A stretch of 64,000 nt of DNA from the NCBI GenBank assembly GCA_041583135.1, contig JBFHGJ010000012.1, positions 15,295 through 79,294 of the forward strand, read 5' to 3'. The position numbers and the translations under genes are program-made. Of the stretch, positions 44,998 to 55,200 are shown in pieces (positions within the stretch are counted from its first letter, which is position 1; the number at the start of each line of letters is the position of its first letter). The DNA comes from JABSOG01 sp041583135 (GTDB lineage: Bacteria > Pseudomonadota > Gammaproteobacteria > Enterobacterales > Alteromonadaceae). Below the pieces are notes generated by a model, which was given only the letters and a program-made list of their open reading frames with translations, did not search any database and was not told where the DNA came from.

Positions 44998-47484
44998 ATG
45001 ATGGTTAAAAAGATCTTACCAGCCGCAGTTATACTCGGTTCCTCCTTTGCCGTTTCGGCCGGTGACAAATTCGTCGTCGGGGATATGAAGATTGAAGGTC
45101 TGCAACGGGTTACCGTCGGCGCTACCTTAACTCACATCCCGTTTAGTATCGGCGATGAGATCAGTGATTATGACTTGTCTCGTACCGTCCGTATGATGTA
45201 TGGCTCTGGCTTTTTCGACAACGTTGCGGTGTACACCGAGGGCAATGCGATTTTATTCGTGGTTCGCGAAAGGCCGATAATCGACTCGCTTGACTATGAT
45301 GGCAACAAAGACATCAAAGACGAACAGCTTGAGGAGAGTTTGACCTCTAACGGTTTGATGGTTGGCGAAACACTGGACAAAACCATGATCCAGCAGATCA
45401 AAAACGGTTTGTTGGAGTTTTTCCACTCAGTCGGTAAATACAACGCCAAGGTCGATATTCAAGTCAAAGACTTACCTCGTAATCGAGTGAAGCTTGATTT
45501 CGTATTCGATGAAGGCGATGCCGCTGCCGTGAGACAAATCAATATCGTTGGCAATGAGCTGTTTTCAGATGAAGAGTTGATGAAAGACTTTGAATCGGAG
45601 CAGGACTTGCCATGGTGGCGCTTTATGTCTGATGACCGTTATCGCAAGCAAACCTTGCAAGGTGACTTTGAAAAGCTCAAAAGCTATTACCTTGACCGTG
45701 GTTATTTGCGCTTTGACATCGAATCGACTCAAGTCTCGGTTACCCCGGATAAAGAGTCTGTTTATGTCACCTTGAATATCCACGAAGGTGAACAATACAA
45801 GGTCACCGGTTTTGACTTCATCGGCGACTTGCTCGGCTATGAAGACACCATGAAGAAGATTGTGCCTATCGGTAAAGGCGAGCTGTATAACGGCGCGCGA
45901 ATTACCTATACCGAGAAGATGGTCAGCGAGTTTTTAGGGCGCTATGGTTATGCCAACTCACAGGTCACGACCATACCTGAAATCGACGATGAGAAAAAAG
46001 AAGTTAAGTTGACCATCAAAGTTGCGCCGGGCAAACGCATTTATGTGCGCCACATCAACTTTGTCGGCAATGACACGACTTCCGATGAGGTGATCCGCCG
46101 TGAGATCCGTCAAATGGAAGGCTCGTGGTTGTCTAACCAATTGTTGGAATTGTCGAAAAACCGTATTCAGCGGTTGCCGTATATGGAGACCGTCGAGTTT
46201 GAAACGCGCCCGGTTGCCGGGGTTGAAGATCAGGTCGATGTTATCTTTTCTGTCAAAGAGCAGCTTTCAGGCTCGTTCAATGCCGGTGTTTCTTATGGTG
46301 ACTTCAATGGTCTGTCATTCCAAGCCGGTATTCAGCAAAACAACTTCCTTGGTACGGGTAATCGTGTCGGTATCGGTCTAAATACCGCCAAAGGTTTTGA
46401 GAGCTTCAATATCTCTTATACCGACCCTTACTTCACCATTGACGGCATCAGTTTAGGCGGTACCTTGTTGTATCGTAACTATGATGCCTCAAAGCAGCGT
46501 AACTTTACCGACTACCGTAGTAAGTCTTATACCATCGGTGCGAACATCGGTTTTCCAATCAATGAGTCGAACTCTTTCAACTTTGGTTTGGCTTATAAGT
46601 TTGAGAACGTCTCGCAAATTGCCGAGTATGAGCAAATTCGATTGTTTAAGTCTTTGTTTGAAAATCCTGACTTTCCAGACCGAGGCATCAAGTATACCAA
46701 CGTTGAAGCGACCATGGGCTGGTACCGCACTACGATTAACCGCGGTACGTTCCCAACGGATGGTTCGACGCAAAATGCACAGTTGCGCGTCACGGTACCG
46801 GGCTCTGATGTTCAGTACTTTAAGTTCAGCTATAATGCCAACTTCTATTGGCCAATCAGCCAAGATCACCAGTGGACGTTCTTAGCCAAAGTGAAACTGG
46901 GCTATGGTAACGGCTATGGCGATATCAATGGTTTTGATCAGGTCTTGCCATTTTCTGAAAACTTCAGAACCGGGCAAAACGAGATCCGCGGCTTTACCGC
47001 CAATACTGTCGGTCCTAAGGCGGTATTTAGGGTGCCGGATTCAATTCCTGGTTCGCCTAATGAAGAAGGCAGTGCAGGTCAAATCGTATTGACTGAAGAT
47101 TATGATCGCCTATCGGCCGGCAGCAGCACCCGCATTTCGTCGGTTGGTGGTAATGCCACTGCGACCGGTTCGTTGGAACTGATTTTCCCTACGCCGTTGG
47201 TGTCGGATGAACTCAAAAACTCAGTACGTACCAGCTTCTTTATCGATGCCGGTAATATTTGGGATACCGAGTTTGACTATGAAAATCTCTCCCAGCTTGA
47301 AAATGTCGGCTCCGTAGAGCTGTTGGATTATTCCGATCCGAGTCTATATCGTTTATCATCCGGTGTTTCACTACAGTGGCTATCACCGATGGGGCCGATG
47401 ATCTTCAGTTTTGCCAAAACCTTGAAAAAGCGTGAAGGCGACCGGGTGGACGTATTTAGCTTTAACATCGGCACAACATTTTAA
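44998..47484 (+). CDS. bamA: Outer-membrane protein assembly factor BamA
   Basis: Central Omp85 barrel of the BAM complex, partner of BamD (19.7 kb) and Skp (next gene). The 828 aa contain a signal peptide cut near VSAGD, five POTRA domains (about 25-430: FVVGDMKIEGLQRV, VRQINIVGNELFSDEELM, YVRHINFVGNDTTSDEVIRREI) and a 16-strand barrel ending in VFSFNIGTTF with the C-terminal aromatic signal. Loop 6 VRGF is represented by IRGFTANTVGP. A second ATG at 45001 is equally possible. Confidence 0.98.
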   Translation: MMVKKILPAAVILGSSFAVSAGDKFVVGDMKIEGLQRVTVGATLTHIPFSIGDEISDYDLSRTVRMMYGSGFFDNVAVYTEGNAILFVVRERPIIDSLDYDGNKDIKDEQLEESLTSNGLMVGETLDKTMIQQIKNGLLEFFHSVGKYNAKVDIQVKDLPRNRVKLDFVFDEGDAAAVRQINIVGNELFSDEELMKDFESEQDLPWWRFMSDDRYRKQTLQGDFEKLKSYYLDRGYLRFDIESTQVSVTPDKESVYVTLNIHEGEQYKVTGFDFIGDLLGYEDTMKKIVPIGKGELYNGARITYTEKMVSEFLGRYGYANSQVTTIPEIDDEKKEVKLTIKVAPGKRIYVRHINFVGNDTTSDEVIRREIRQMEGSWLSNQLLELSKNRIQRLPYMETVEFETRPVAGVEDQVDVIFSVKEQLSGSFNAGVSYGDFNGLSFQAGIQQNNFLGTGNRVGIGLNTAKGFESFNISYTDPYFTIDGISLGGTLLYRNYDASKQRNFTDYRSKSYTIGANIGFPINESNSFNFGLAYKFENVSQIAEYEQIRLFKSLFENPDFPDRGIKYTNVEATMGWYRTTINRGTFPTDGSTQNAQLRVTVPGSDVQYFKFSYNANFYWPISQDHQWTFLAKVKLGYGNGYGDINGFDQVLPFSENFRTGQNEIRGFTANTVGPKAVFRVPDSIPGSPNEEGSAGQIVLTEDYDRLSAGSSTRISSVGGNATATGSLELIFPTPLVSDELKNSVRTSFFIDAGNIWDTEFDYENLSQLENVGSVELLDYSDPSLYRLSSGVSLQWLSPMGPMIFSFAKTLKKREGDRVDVFSFNIGTTF

Positions 47485-47521
47485 AAATTTGAAATCACTA
47501 ATGAAATACATTGAGGAAACT

Positions 47522-48046
47522 ATGTTCAATAAAACAGTTAAGAATGTTGCAGTATTACTGTTAGGCTCATTTATGATGCTTGGCAATGCCAGCGCCAAAG
47601 AAACCAAAATCGCCTATGTAGATTATCAGGCGGTTGCTCAGCAGTTGCCGCAAATGGCTGCTATTGAGCAAACCATTTCAGACGAATTTAAAGAGCGTGT
47701 CGATGCCATCAAGAAAATTGAATCCGACCTTAAATTCAACATGGAAAAGCTTAAGCGCGAAGCGGCAACCATGAGCACCACCGAGCAAGATAAGCTCAAA
47801 GCAGAGATCATGGAGCAACGTAAAACCTATGAATCTAACGCCGGTCCTTTGCAGCAACAAATGCAACGTCGTGCCAGCGAAGAACAAAACAAAGTGATGG
47901 CCAAAGTGCTTCAAGCCGTTGAGCAAATCGCCAAAGATAAAGGTTTTGACATCGTTTTACGTCGTGAAACCGTGGCTTTTGCCAATGCCGATGCCAAATT
48001 GGATATCTCTGATGAAGTAGCGAACAAGGTTAAAACGCAAAAATAA
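47522..48046 (+). CDS. skp: Periplasmic chaperone Skp (OmpH)
   Basis: Trimeric jellyfish-like chaperone that carries unfolded outer-membrane proteins to BAM. The ATG at 47522 (MFNKTVKNVAVL) has GAGGA upstream and gives 174 aa with a signal peptide cut at ASAKE. The rest is a short beta core plus long coiled-coil arms (SDEFKERVDAIKKIESDLKF ... RRASEEQNKVMAKVLQAVEQ). It sits between bamA and lpxD, overlapping lpxD by one base. Confidence 0.96.
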   Translation: MFNKTVKNVAVLLLGSFMMLGNASAKETKIAYVDYQAVAQQLPQMAAIEQTISDEFKERVDAIKKIESDLKFNMEKLKREAATMSTTEQDKLKAEIMEQRKTYESNAGPLQQQMQRRASEEQNKVMAKVLQAVEQIAKDKGFDIVLRRETVAFANADAKLDISDEVANKVKTQK

Positions 48047-49098
48047 TGACCGTTACTGTTAAACACATTGCTTTGCACCTCGGTGGTATCGTCCATGGCG
48101 ACGACACCATCGAGATTGCTCAAGTTGCGTCACTAAGCAACGCCAACAAGGGCGCTATCAGCTTTTTGACCAATAACAAATACCGTGAACAGTTACTGAC
48201 CAGCGAGGCCGGTGCGGTGCTTATCGCCCCGAGCGAACTGGCATACTGTCAGCAAAATACCCAATTGACCGTGATTGTGCTGGATAACCCCTATTTGGGT
48301 TATGCCAAAGTGGCACAATTGCTCGACACCACGCCACAACAGGCTGGTGGCGTGCATCCAACGGCGGTCATTGATTCAAGTGCTGTTGTTGCACCAAGTG
48401 CTTCTATTGGTGCCAACGCGGTGGTCGCCCCCGGGGCTGTTATTGGCGAGAATGTTGTGATCGGTGCGAACTGCTATGTCGGTGATAACACCGTCATTGG
48501 CGATAATACTCGCCTTTGGGCTAACGTATCGATTTACCATGGTGTTGTGATCGGACGGAATTGTTTGTTCCAATCCGGGGCCGTTATCGGCTCCGATGGT
48601 TTTGGTTATGCGCCACAAGGTCGGCAGTGGGTTAAGATCCCGCAGCTCGGTGGTGTTGTCATTGGCGATAATGTCGAGGTCGGAGCCAATACGGCCATTG
48701 ACCGTGGCGCGATTGAAGACACCGTGATAGCCAATGGGGTCATCATCGATAACCTGTGTCATATTGCCCATAATGTTCAAATTGGTGAAAACACGGCTTT
48801 GGCCGGCGGTGCTATGGTGGCGGGAAGTGCCAAAATTGGTGCCAACTGTGCCATGGGCGGCATGGCTGGTGTCAGTGGACATCTTAGCGTTGCCGACAAT
48901 GTCGTTCTTACCGCCAAAGCCATGGTCATTAAAAGCGTTGACCAACCTGGTGTTTATTCTTCCGGTATACCGAGCCTGCCTAATCGTGACTGGCGTAAAA
49001 TGACCGCCAGATTACGTCAGCTTGAAGATCTTAATCAAAAGCTGCGTAAAGCCGAAAAAGAATTGGCCCGTCTGTCTGCTATAGTAGATAAAGAGTAA
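48046..49098 (+). CDS. lpxD: UDP-3-O-(3-hydroxymyristoyl)glucosamine N-acyltransferase LpxD
   Basis: Third step of lipid A synthesis, adding the N-linked acyl chain. The 350 aa show an N-terminal uridine-binding domain (ALHLGGIVHGDD, GAISFLTNNKYRE) and a left-handed beta-helix of hexapeptide repeats (VVIGANCYVGDNTVIGDN, GAVIGSDGFGYAPQ) with catalytic HIAHNVQIG, then a C-terminal helix. It overlaps skp (TAATG). Confidence 0.97.
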   Translation: MTVTVKHIALHLGGIVHGDDTIEIAQVASLSNANKGAISFLTNNKYREQLLTSEAGAVLIAPSELAYCQQNTQLTVIVLDNPYLGYAKVAQLLDTTPQQAGGVHPTAVIDSSAVVAPSASIGANAVVAPGAVIGENVVIGANCYVGDNTVIGDNTRLWANVSIYHGVVIGRNCLFQSGAVIGSDGFGYAPQGRQWVKIPQLGGVVIGDNVEVGANTAIDRGAIEDTVIANGVIIDNLCHIAHNVQIGENTALAGGAMVAGSAKIGANCAMGGMAGVSGHLSVADNVVLTAKAMVIKSVDQPGVYSSGIPSLPNRDWRKMTARLRQLEDLNQKLRKAEKELARLSAIVDKE

Positions 49099-49131
49099 AC
49101 AACAATTATTACAAATTAGGAAATTAGTCCC

Positions 49132-49587
49132 GTGACCGAAGAACTTAACAATGGATTCGACATCCAAGAAATTTTAGAGCTGTTACCTCATCGCTATCCG
49201 ATGTTGTTGGTTGATAGAGTAGTCGGCTATGTACCGGGTGAAACACTCCACGCCATCAAAAATGTGACCATCAATGAGCCGGTGTTTACCGGTCATTTTC
49301 CCGGTCGTCCGATTTTCCCAGGTGTGTTGATCCTCGAGTCGCTGGCACAGGCAACCGGTTTGCTAGGCTTTAAAATGGTTCAAGATGTTGCTCATGATGA
49401 GTTGTATCTGTTTGCCGCCATTGATAATGCCCGCTTTAAATCGCCGGTCATTCCGGGTGATACCATGAACTTGCATATCACCTTTGTCAAAGAGCGTCGT
49501 GGTATTTGGAAGTTCTACGGTGAAGCGGTTGTCAACGGCAAAGTCGCTTGTACCGCCGACTTGACCCTTGCTCGTCGTCCGGCGTAA
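49132..49587 (+). CDS. fabZ: 3-hydroxyacyl-ACP dehydratase FabZ
   Basis: Dehydratase of fatty acid elongation; it competes with LpxA for 3-hydroxymyristoyl-ACP and so balances lipid A and phospholipid. The 151 aa hot-dog fold shows LLPHRYPMLLVDRV with catalytic His, GHFPGRPIFPGVLILESLAQ with catalytic Glu, and ARFKSPVIPGD. The GTG start at 49132 gives the standard N-terminus. Unusually, 175 bases separate it from lpxA. Confidence 0.97.
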   Translation: MTEELNNGFDIQEILELLPHRYPMLLVDRVVGYVPGETLHAIKNVTINEPVFTGHFPGRPIFPGVLILESLAQATGLLGFKMVQDVAHDELYLFAAIDNARFKSPVIPGDTMNLHITFVKERRGIWKFYGEAVVNGKVACTADLTLARRPA

Positions 49588-49617
49588 TTGTACTTAACCT
49601 GAACTCGGGTTACTGCG

Positions 49618-49667
49618 GTTACAGGTAAACCTCAAGTTTGCCTGTAACTTCTCCAAAGGGATTGGAG
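49618..49667 (+). other. Tandem hairpins in the fabZ-lpxA spacer
   Basis: Two adjacent hairpins. The first is a 13-bp stem (GTTACAGGTAAAC at 49618-49630 with 49636-49648, one G-U pair) and a CTCAA loop. The second is CTCCAA (49651-49656) with TTGGAG (49662-49667) closing AGGGA. Neither has a U-tract, so an attenuator or a protein-binding site is more likely than a full terminator. Confidence 0.55.
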
Positions 49668-49762
49668 ATGGCGTGTATAGAAGGTGCAATGAATGGCCTG
49701 TGGTCAATTTCATTGATTTGAACTACCCTTTGAAACAAGTCCTTAAACGAGAGAACACTCAG

Positions 49763-50530
49763 TTGATCCACAACACTGCAATAATCGAACCCTCAGCCAA
49801 AATCGGCAACAACGTCAGTATCGGCCCATACAGCTATATCGGCGCCGATGTTGAAATCGGTGATGACACCATTATTGAATCTCATGTGGTGATCAAAGGC
49901 CCGAGTAAAATCGGTAAAGGCAATCACATTTTCCAGTTTGCTTCTGTTGGTGAAGCCTGTCAGGACAAAAAGTACAAAGGTGAGCCAACCACGCTGACCA
50001 TTGGCGACAACAATGTGATCCGTGAGTGTGCCACCATTCATCGTGGTACGGTACAAGATATCGGCACCACCACCATTGGTAGCGGCAACCTGTTTATGGC
50101 TTATACCCATGTGGCTCATGACTGTATTGTCGGCGACAACAATATAATGGCCAACAATGCCTCCATTGCCGGGCATGTGCATATGGGCGATCATGTGATC
50201 TTGGCTGGATTTGCCGGTATTCATCAGTTTGTTCATGTCGGTTCACACAGTTTTTGCTCTATTCGTGCCGGTGTCACCATGGATGTGCCGCCTTATGTGA
50301 TGGTATCTCCTGCTGGAAAGCCCAATGGTATTAACTCTGAAGGGCTAAAGCGTCGCGGCTTTAGCGCAGAAGCGATCACTGAGATCAAACGTGCCTATAA
50401 AACCGTCTATCGTAGTGGCAACAGCAAAAACGAAGCGGTAGATGCGCTGGCCGACATCGCTCAGCAGTATCCTGAGATAGCTCTGCTAAGAGATTTCATC
50501 ATCAATTCTTCTCGTGGCATTGTCCGTTAA
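49763..50530 (+). CDS. lpxA: UDP-N-acetylglucosamine O-acyltransferase LpxA
   Basis: First step of lipid A synthesis. The start is set at TTG 49763 (MIHNTAIIEPSAKIG): it aligns with E. coli LpxA MIDKSAFVHPTA, has GAGAG nine bases upstream and gives 255 aa (family ~262). An upstream frame from 49673 would add 30 residues not found in the family. Seen: hexapeptide beta-helix, catalytic His in the THVAHDCIVGDNN block, ASIAGHVHMGDHV, and the C-terminal helical part EGLKRRGFSAEAITEIKRAY. Confidence 0.95.
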   Translation: MIHNTAIIEPSAKIGNNVSIGPYSYIGADVEIGDDTIIESHVVIKGPSKIGKGNHIFQFASVGEACQDKKYKGEPTTLTIGDNNVIRECATIHRGTVQDIGTTTIGSGNLFMAYTHVAHDCIVGDNNIMANNASIAGHVHMGDHVILAGFAGIHQFVHVGSHSFCSIRAGVTMDVPPYVMVSPAGKPNGINSEGLKRRGFSAEAITEIKRAYKTVYRSGNSKNEAVDALADIAQQYPEIALLRDFIINSSRGIVR

Positions 50531-50537
50531 TTCAGCC

Positions 50538-51680
50538 ATGACACACAAACGTATTCGTATCGGTATTGTCGTCGGAGAGCACTCCGGCGACATTCTCGGC
50601 AGCGGCTTAATCAAAGCCCTTTTGGCGCAATATCCTAACGCTCAGTTTGAAGGCATCGCAGGACCTTTGATGTTGCAACAAGGCTGTAAAAGCCTCTATG
50701 GGATGGAAGAATTGTCAGTCATGGGGTTGGTTGAGGTGCTTGGCAGACTCAAACGCCTGTTACATATTCGCAAACAACTGGTTGAACATTTTAGGCAAAA
50801 TCCGCCGGATGTGTTTATCGGCATCGATGCGCCGGATTTCAACCTTGGGCTTGAGCAAAAGCTAAAAGCTGCGGGCATCAAAACCGTTCACTATGTCAGT
50901 CCCTCGGTTTGGGCATGGCGTAAAAAACGCATTTTCAAAATCAAACAAGCAGTCGATTTGATGCTGTGCCTGTTGCCGTTTGAACAAGAGATTTATCAGG
51001 CCCATCAGGTGCCGGTACGATTTGTCGGTCACACCTTGGCCGATGAGATCCCCCTTGAAGTCGATAGGTTTGAAGCCAGACAAAACCTTGGGCTGGAGCA
51101 ACATCAACCTGTGCTGGCCATGTTGCCCGGTAGCCGTGGAACTGAAGTCGGTATGCTGGCGACGCCGTTTTTAACGGCAGCAAAGTTGCTTTGCGAGAAG
51201 ATGCCGACACTGCAAGTGGTTGTGCCGGTAGTCAACGACAAACGTCGTGACCAGTTGCTACAGGCGAAAGCGCAGGTCGCCCCAGACTTGAATTTGATCA
51301 TTGTCGATGGTCAATCAAGGGAAGTGATGAGCGCCTGTGATGTGGTACTGCTGGCCTCGGGCACCGCGACCTTAGAAGCCATGTTGTTAAAGCGGCCGAT
51401 GGTGGTGGCCTACAAGTTTAAGTTGTTGTCTTATCAAATATTTAAACGCATGATCTCGGTAGCCCATTTTTCCTTACCCAACCTGCTTGCTGGCAAGCCG
51501 CTGGTACCTGAGTTGTTGCAAGATGAAGTGACCCCGGAACGTTTGAGTGCGTTGCTGCAAGGGTACTTTGAGTCAGACAATAAAGTATTAATAGAATCTT
51601 TTGACCAACTGCATCGGTCATTACGACTCGATGCCAGCCAACATGCCGCCAAGGCGGTGCTAGAGTTAATCCATGATTGA
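50538..51680 (+). CDS. lpxB: Lipid-A-disaccharide synthase LpxB
   Basis: GT19 glycosyltransferase that condenses UDP-diacylglucosamine and lipid X. The ATG at 50538 (MTHKRIRIGIVVGEHSGD) gives 380 aa; a GTG at 50514 overlaps lpxA and would add eight residues. No clear Shine-Dalgarno is seen for either. Motifs: GEHSGDILG, YVSPSVWAWRKKR, PGSRGTEV and LASGTATLEAMLL. It overlaps rnhB by eight bases. Confidence 0.96.
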   Translation: MTHKRIRIGIVVGEHSGDILGSGLIKALLAQYPNAQFEGIAGPLMLQQGCKSLYGMEELSVMGLVEVLGRLKRLLHIRKQLVEHFRQNPPDVFIGIDAPDFNLGLEQKLKAAGIKTVHYVSPSVWAWRKKRIFKIKQAVDLMLCLLPFEQEIYQAHQVPVRFVGHTLADEIPLEVDRFEARQNLGLEQHQPVLAMLPGSRGTEVGMLATPFLTAAKLLCEKMPTLQVVVPVVNDKRRDQLLQAKAQVAPDLNLIIVDGQSREVMSACDVVLLASGTATLEAMLLKRPMVVAYKFKLLSYQIFKRMISVAHFSLPNLLAGKPLVPELLQDEVTPERLSALLQGYFESDNKVLIESFDQLHRSLRLDASQHAAKAVLELIHD

Positions 51681-52260
51681 AAGACCGAATGTCCAATATA
51701 TTGCGGGCGTCGATGAAGTGGGCAGAGGCCCATTGGTCGGCGATGTGGTGACCGCAGCGGTCATATTAGACCCCAACAACCCCATAGAAGGGTTGACTGA
51801 CTCGAAAAAACTCTCGGAGAAAAAGCGTGACGCCCTATGCTTGGAGATCAAGCAAAAAGCCTTGTGTTATGCCTATGGTCACGCCACCCCTGTGGAAATC
51901 GATAAGCTTAATATTCTTCATGCCACCATGCTGGCGATGAGCAGAGCCGTTGCCAATTTATCTATCACGCCGGATTTTGTGTTTATCGATGGCAATCGAA
52001 TACCGCCTTTATCGGTGCCTTCACAGGCGGTGGTTAAAGGCGATGCGCTGGTCGCTGAGATAAGTGCAGCGTCGATTATCGCCAAAGTTGCCCGGGATGA
52101 GCAGATGAAAGTGCTAGATGCTCAATATCCGGACTTTGGTTTTGCCAAACACAAAGGCTATCCGACCAAATTACATTTTGAAATGCTCGCCAAACACGGC
52201 GTTACCGAGCATCATCGCCGCAGCTTTAGACCGGTAAGACAGGCGTTGGGGCTAGAATAA
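51673..52260 (+). CDS. rnhB: Ribonuclease HII RnhB
   Basis: Removes ribonucleotides and RNA from DNA duplexes. The 195 aa show GVDEVGRGPLVGDVVTAAV with the catalytic Asp-Glu pair, LTDSKKLSEKKR, FIDGNRIP, VVKGDALVAEISAASIIAKVARD and HKGYPTKLHFE. It overlaps lpxB at its start and dnaE by one base (TAATG), as in E. coli. Confidence 0.97.
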   Translation: MIERPNVQYIAGVDEVGRGPLVGDVVTAAVILDPNNPIEGLTDSKKLSEKKRDALCLEIKQKALCYAYGHATPVEIDKLNILHATMLAMSRAVANLSITPDFVFIDGNRIPPLSVPSQAVVKGDALVAEISAASIIAKVARDEQMKVLDAQYPDFGFAKHKGYPTKLHFEMLAKHGVTEHHRRSFRPVRQALGLE

Positions 52261-55200
52261 TGGCGGATCCTAAGTTCGTTCACCTGCGTATGCACTCGGA
52301 TTTTTCGATGTGCGATGGCTTGCAAAAGATCAAGCCGCTGTTAGGTCGTGTGGCCGAGCTGAATATGCCAGCTGTGGCATTGACCGACCAAAGCAACATG
52401 TGTGGTTTGGTGCGTTTCTATTCAACTTGCCATGGTATGGGCATAAAGCCGATTATTGGCGCCGACATGTGGATGCGTAGCGAGGAGTCCGGTGATGAGG
52501 TCTTTCGCATTGTGCTCATTGCCGAAGACAACGAAGGCTATGCCAATATCACTACGCTGATCTCAAAAGCCTATCTGCGCGGTCATGTGCAGGGTAGGGC
52601 GATGATCGACAGAGAGTGGTTGGTTGAACATGCCAAAGGCGTGATAGTGCTCTCGGGTGGTAAAGATGGCGACGTCGGCAGAGCACTGATAAAAGGCAAC
52701 GTGGCAGAAGTCAACAGCCTCATTCAGTTCTATCACGACCACTTTCCCAACAGCTACTTTTTGGAGCTGATACGCACCGAAAGACCTGATGAGGAGAACT
52801 ACCTGCATTTGGCGGTAGAGCTCGCGGCAGCGACAGATATTCCTGTTGTAGCCACCAATGAAGTGGTGTTTTTAACCGAAGCCGACTTTGACGCCCATGA
52901 GATCAGGGTTTGTATTCATGATGGCTTTGTACTGGCTGATGACAGAAGACCGAAGCGTTACAGTGCCAAACAGTATTTGCGCAGCGAAGAAGAAATGTGC
53001 GAGCTGTTTAGCGATATCCCTGAAGCGCTGGAAAACAGCGTTGAAATTGCTAAGCGCTGCAATGCGACAGTGCGTTTGGGCGAATACTTCTTGCCGAACT
53101 TTCCCACCGGCGATTTAAAAATCGAAGACTTTTTGGTTAAGGTCTCCCGCGAGGGCCTCGAAGAACGCTTAGAGTTTCTCTTTCCCGATGAGCAAGAGCG
53201 GGCGCAAAAGCGGCCTGAGTATGATGAGCGTTTGCAGATAGAGCTAGACGTGATCAACCAAATGGGATTTCCCGGCTACTTCCTTATCGTTATGGAGTTT
53301 ATCCAGTGGAGTAAGGACAACGATGTGCCGGTAGGTCCGGGTCGTGGTTCCGGTGCTGGCTCTTTGGTGGCCTATGCCCTTAAGATCACCGACCTTGATC
53401 CACTTGAATTCGACCTGCTATTTGAACGATTTCTTAACCCAGAACGTGTATCAATGCCCGACTTTGACGTCGATTTTTGTATGGATAAGCGCGATAGGGT
53501 TATCGACCATGTTGCCGAGCTATACGGCCGTGATGCGGTATCGCAGATCATTACCTTCGGTACTATGGCGGCCAAAGCGGTTATACGCGATGTTGGCCGG
53601 GTGCTGGGCCACGGCTTTGGTTTTGTCGATAGGATCTCTAAACTGATACCGGGCGATCCGGGGATGACTTTGACCAAAGCATGGGAAGTCGAACCTGAGC
53701 TTGGCCAGATTTATGACCAAGATGAAGATGTGCGTGATTTGGTCGATATGGCGCGTCGTCTTGAAGGGGTGACCCGTAACGCCGGTAAGCATGCCGGTGG
53801 CGTGGTGATATCACCAACCACCATTACCGACTTTGCACCACTTTACTGTGATGACGAGGGTAAAAACCCGGTTACCCAGTTTGATAAAAACGATGTTGAA
53901 ACCGCAGGTCTAGTAAAGTTCGACTTCTTGGGTCTGCGTACCTTGACCATAATCCAGTGGGCGCTGGATATGGTAAACGCCAAGCGTGAGAAAACCGACA
54001 AAGCGCCGATTGACATTGCCGCTATCCCCTTAGATGACAGAAAAAGCTTTGAGTTGTTGCTGGGCTGTGAAACCACTGCGGTATTCCAGCTAGAGTCGAG
54101 GGGGATGAAAGATCTCATCAGCCGACTCAAACCGGACGTATTTGAAGATATCATCGCTTTGGTGGCCCTGTTTCGTCCGGGGCCTTTGCAATCGGGCATG
54201 GTTGATAACTTTATCGACCGTAAGCACGGCCGTGAGGAAGTGTCTTACCCAGATGCCACTTGGCAGCATGAGAGCCTGCAACCGATACTAGAGCCGACCT
54301 ACGGTATCATCCTCTACCAAGAACAGGTCATGCAAATTGCTCAGGTGCTCGCCGGCTATACCTTAGGTGGCGCCGACATGTTGCGTCGTGCCATGGGTAA
54401 GAAAAAACCTGAGGAAATGGCCAAGCAGCGTTCGGTATTTAAAGCCGGGGCTGAAAGTCAAGGGATAGACGGCGAGCTGGCGATGAAGATCTTCGACTTG
54501 GTAGAAAAGTTTGCCGGTTATGGTTTTAACAAATCTCACTCCGCTGCCTATGCCCTAGTGTCGTATCAAACCCTATGGATGAAAGCCCATTACCCTGCCG
54601 AGTTTATGGCGGCAGTAATGTCGGCGGATATGGACAACACGGAAAAGATCGTGACCCTAGTGGACGAATGCGAACGCATGAAACTGCCGCTTAACCCGCC
54701 AGACGTCAACAGCGGCCGCTATAAATTCACGGTCAATGAAGCCGGTGAAGTGGTGTACGGTATCGGTGCGGTCAAAGGGGTTGGTGAAGGTCCGGTTGGC
54801 GCCATATTGGAAGCCCGTGACAAACATGGCGAGTTTAAAGATCTCTTTGATTTTTGTGCTAAGGTCGATTTGAAAAAAATCAACCGCCGGGTGTTGGAAA
54901 AGCTGATTTATGCCGGGGCATTCGATAAACTCGGGCCGCACCGTGCGGCGATAATGGAAACTTTACCAGAGGCCATCAAAGCGGCAGAGCAGCACGTAAA
55001 AGCGAAAAATATCGGGCAGGGTGACCTGTTTGGTCTTATCGCCTGCGACGAACATGACGTACAGCAAGAATTTAAGACAGTACAACCTTGGCCGGACAAG
55101 GTGTGGCTCGAAGGTGAACGGGAAACCTTGGGGCTTTACCTGACCGGTCACCCGATAAATCAATATCGTAAAGAGATCAGGCACTATACCAACGTGCGTT

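Noticed and set aside
49689..49721. Ten-codon reading frame (MNGLWSISLI) upstream of lpxA as a leader peptide
   Set aside because: It has a weak ribosome site, no run of regulatory codons and no terminator pairing with it; it is compatible with chance.
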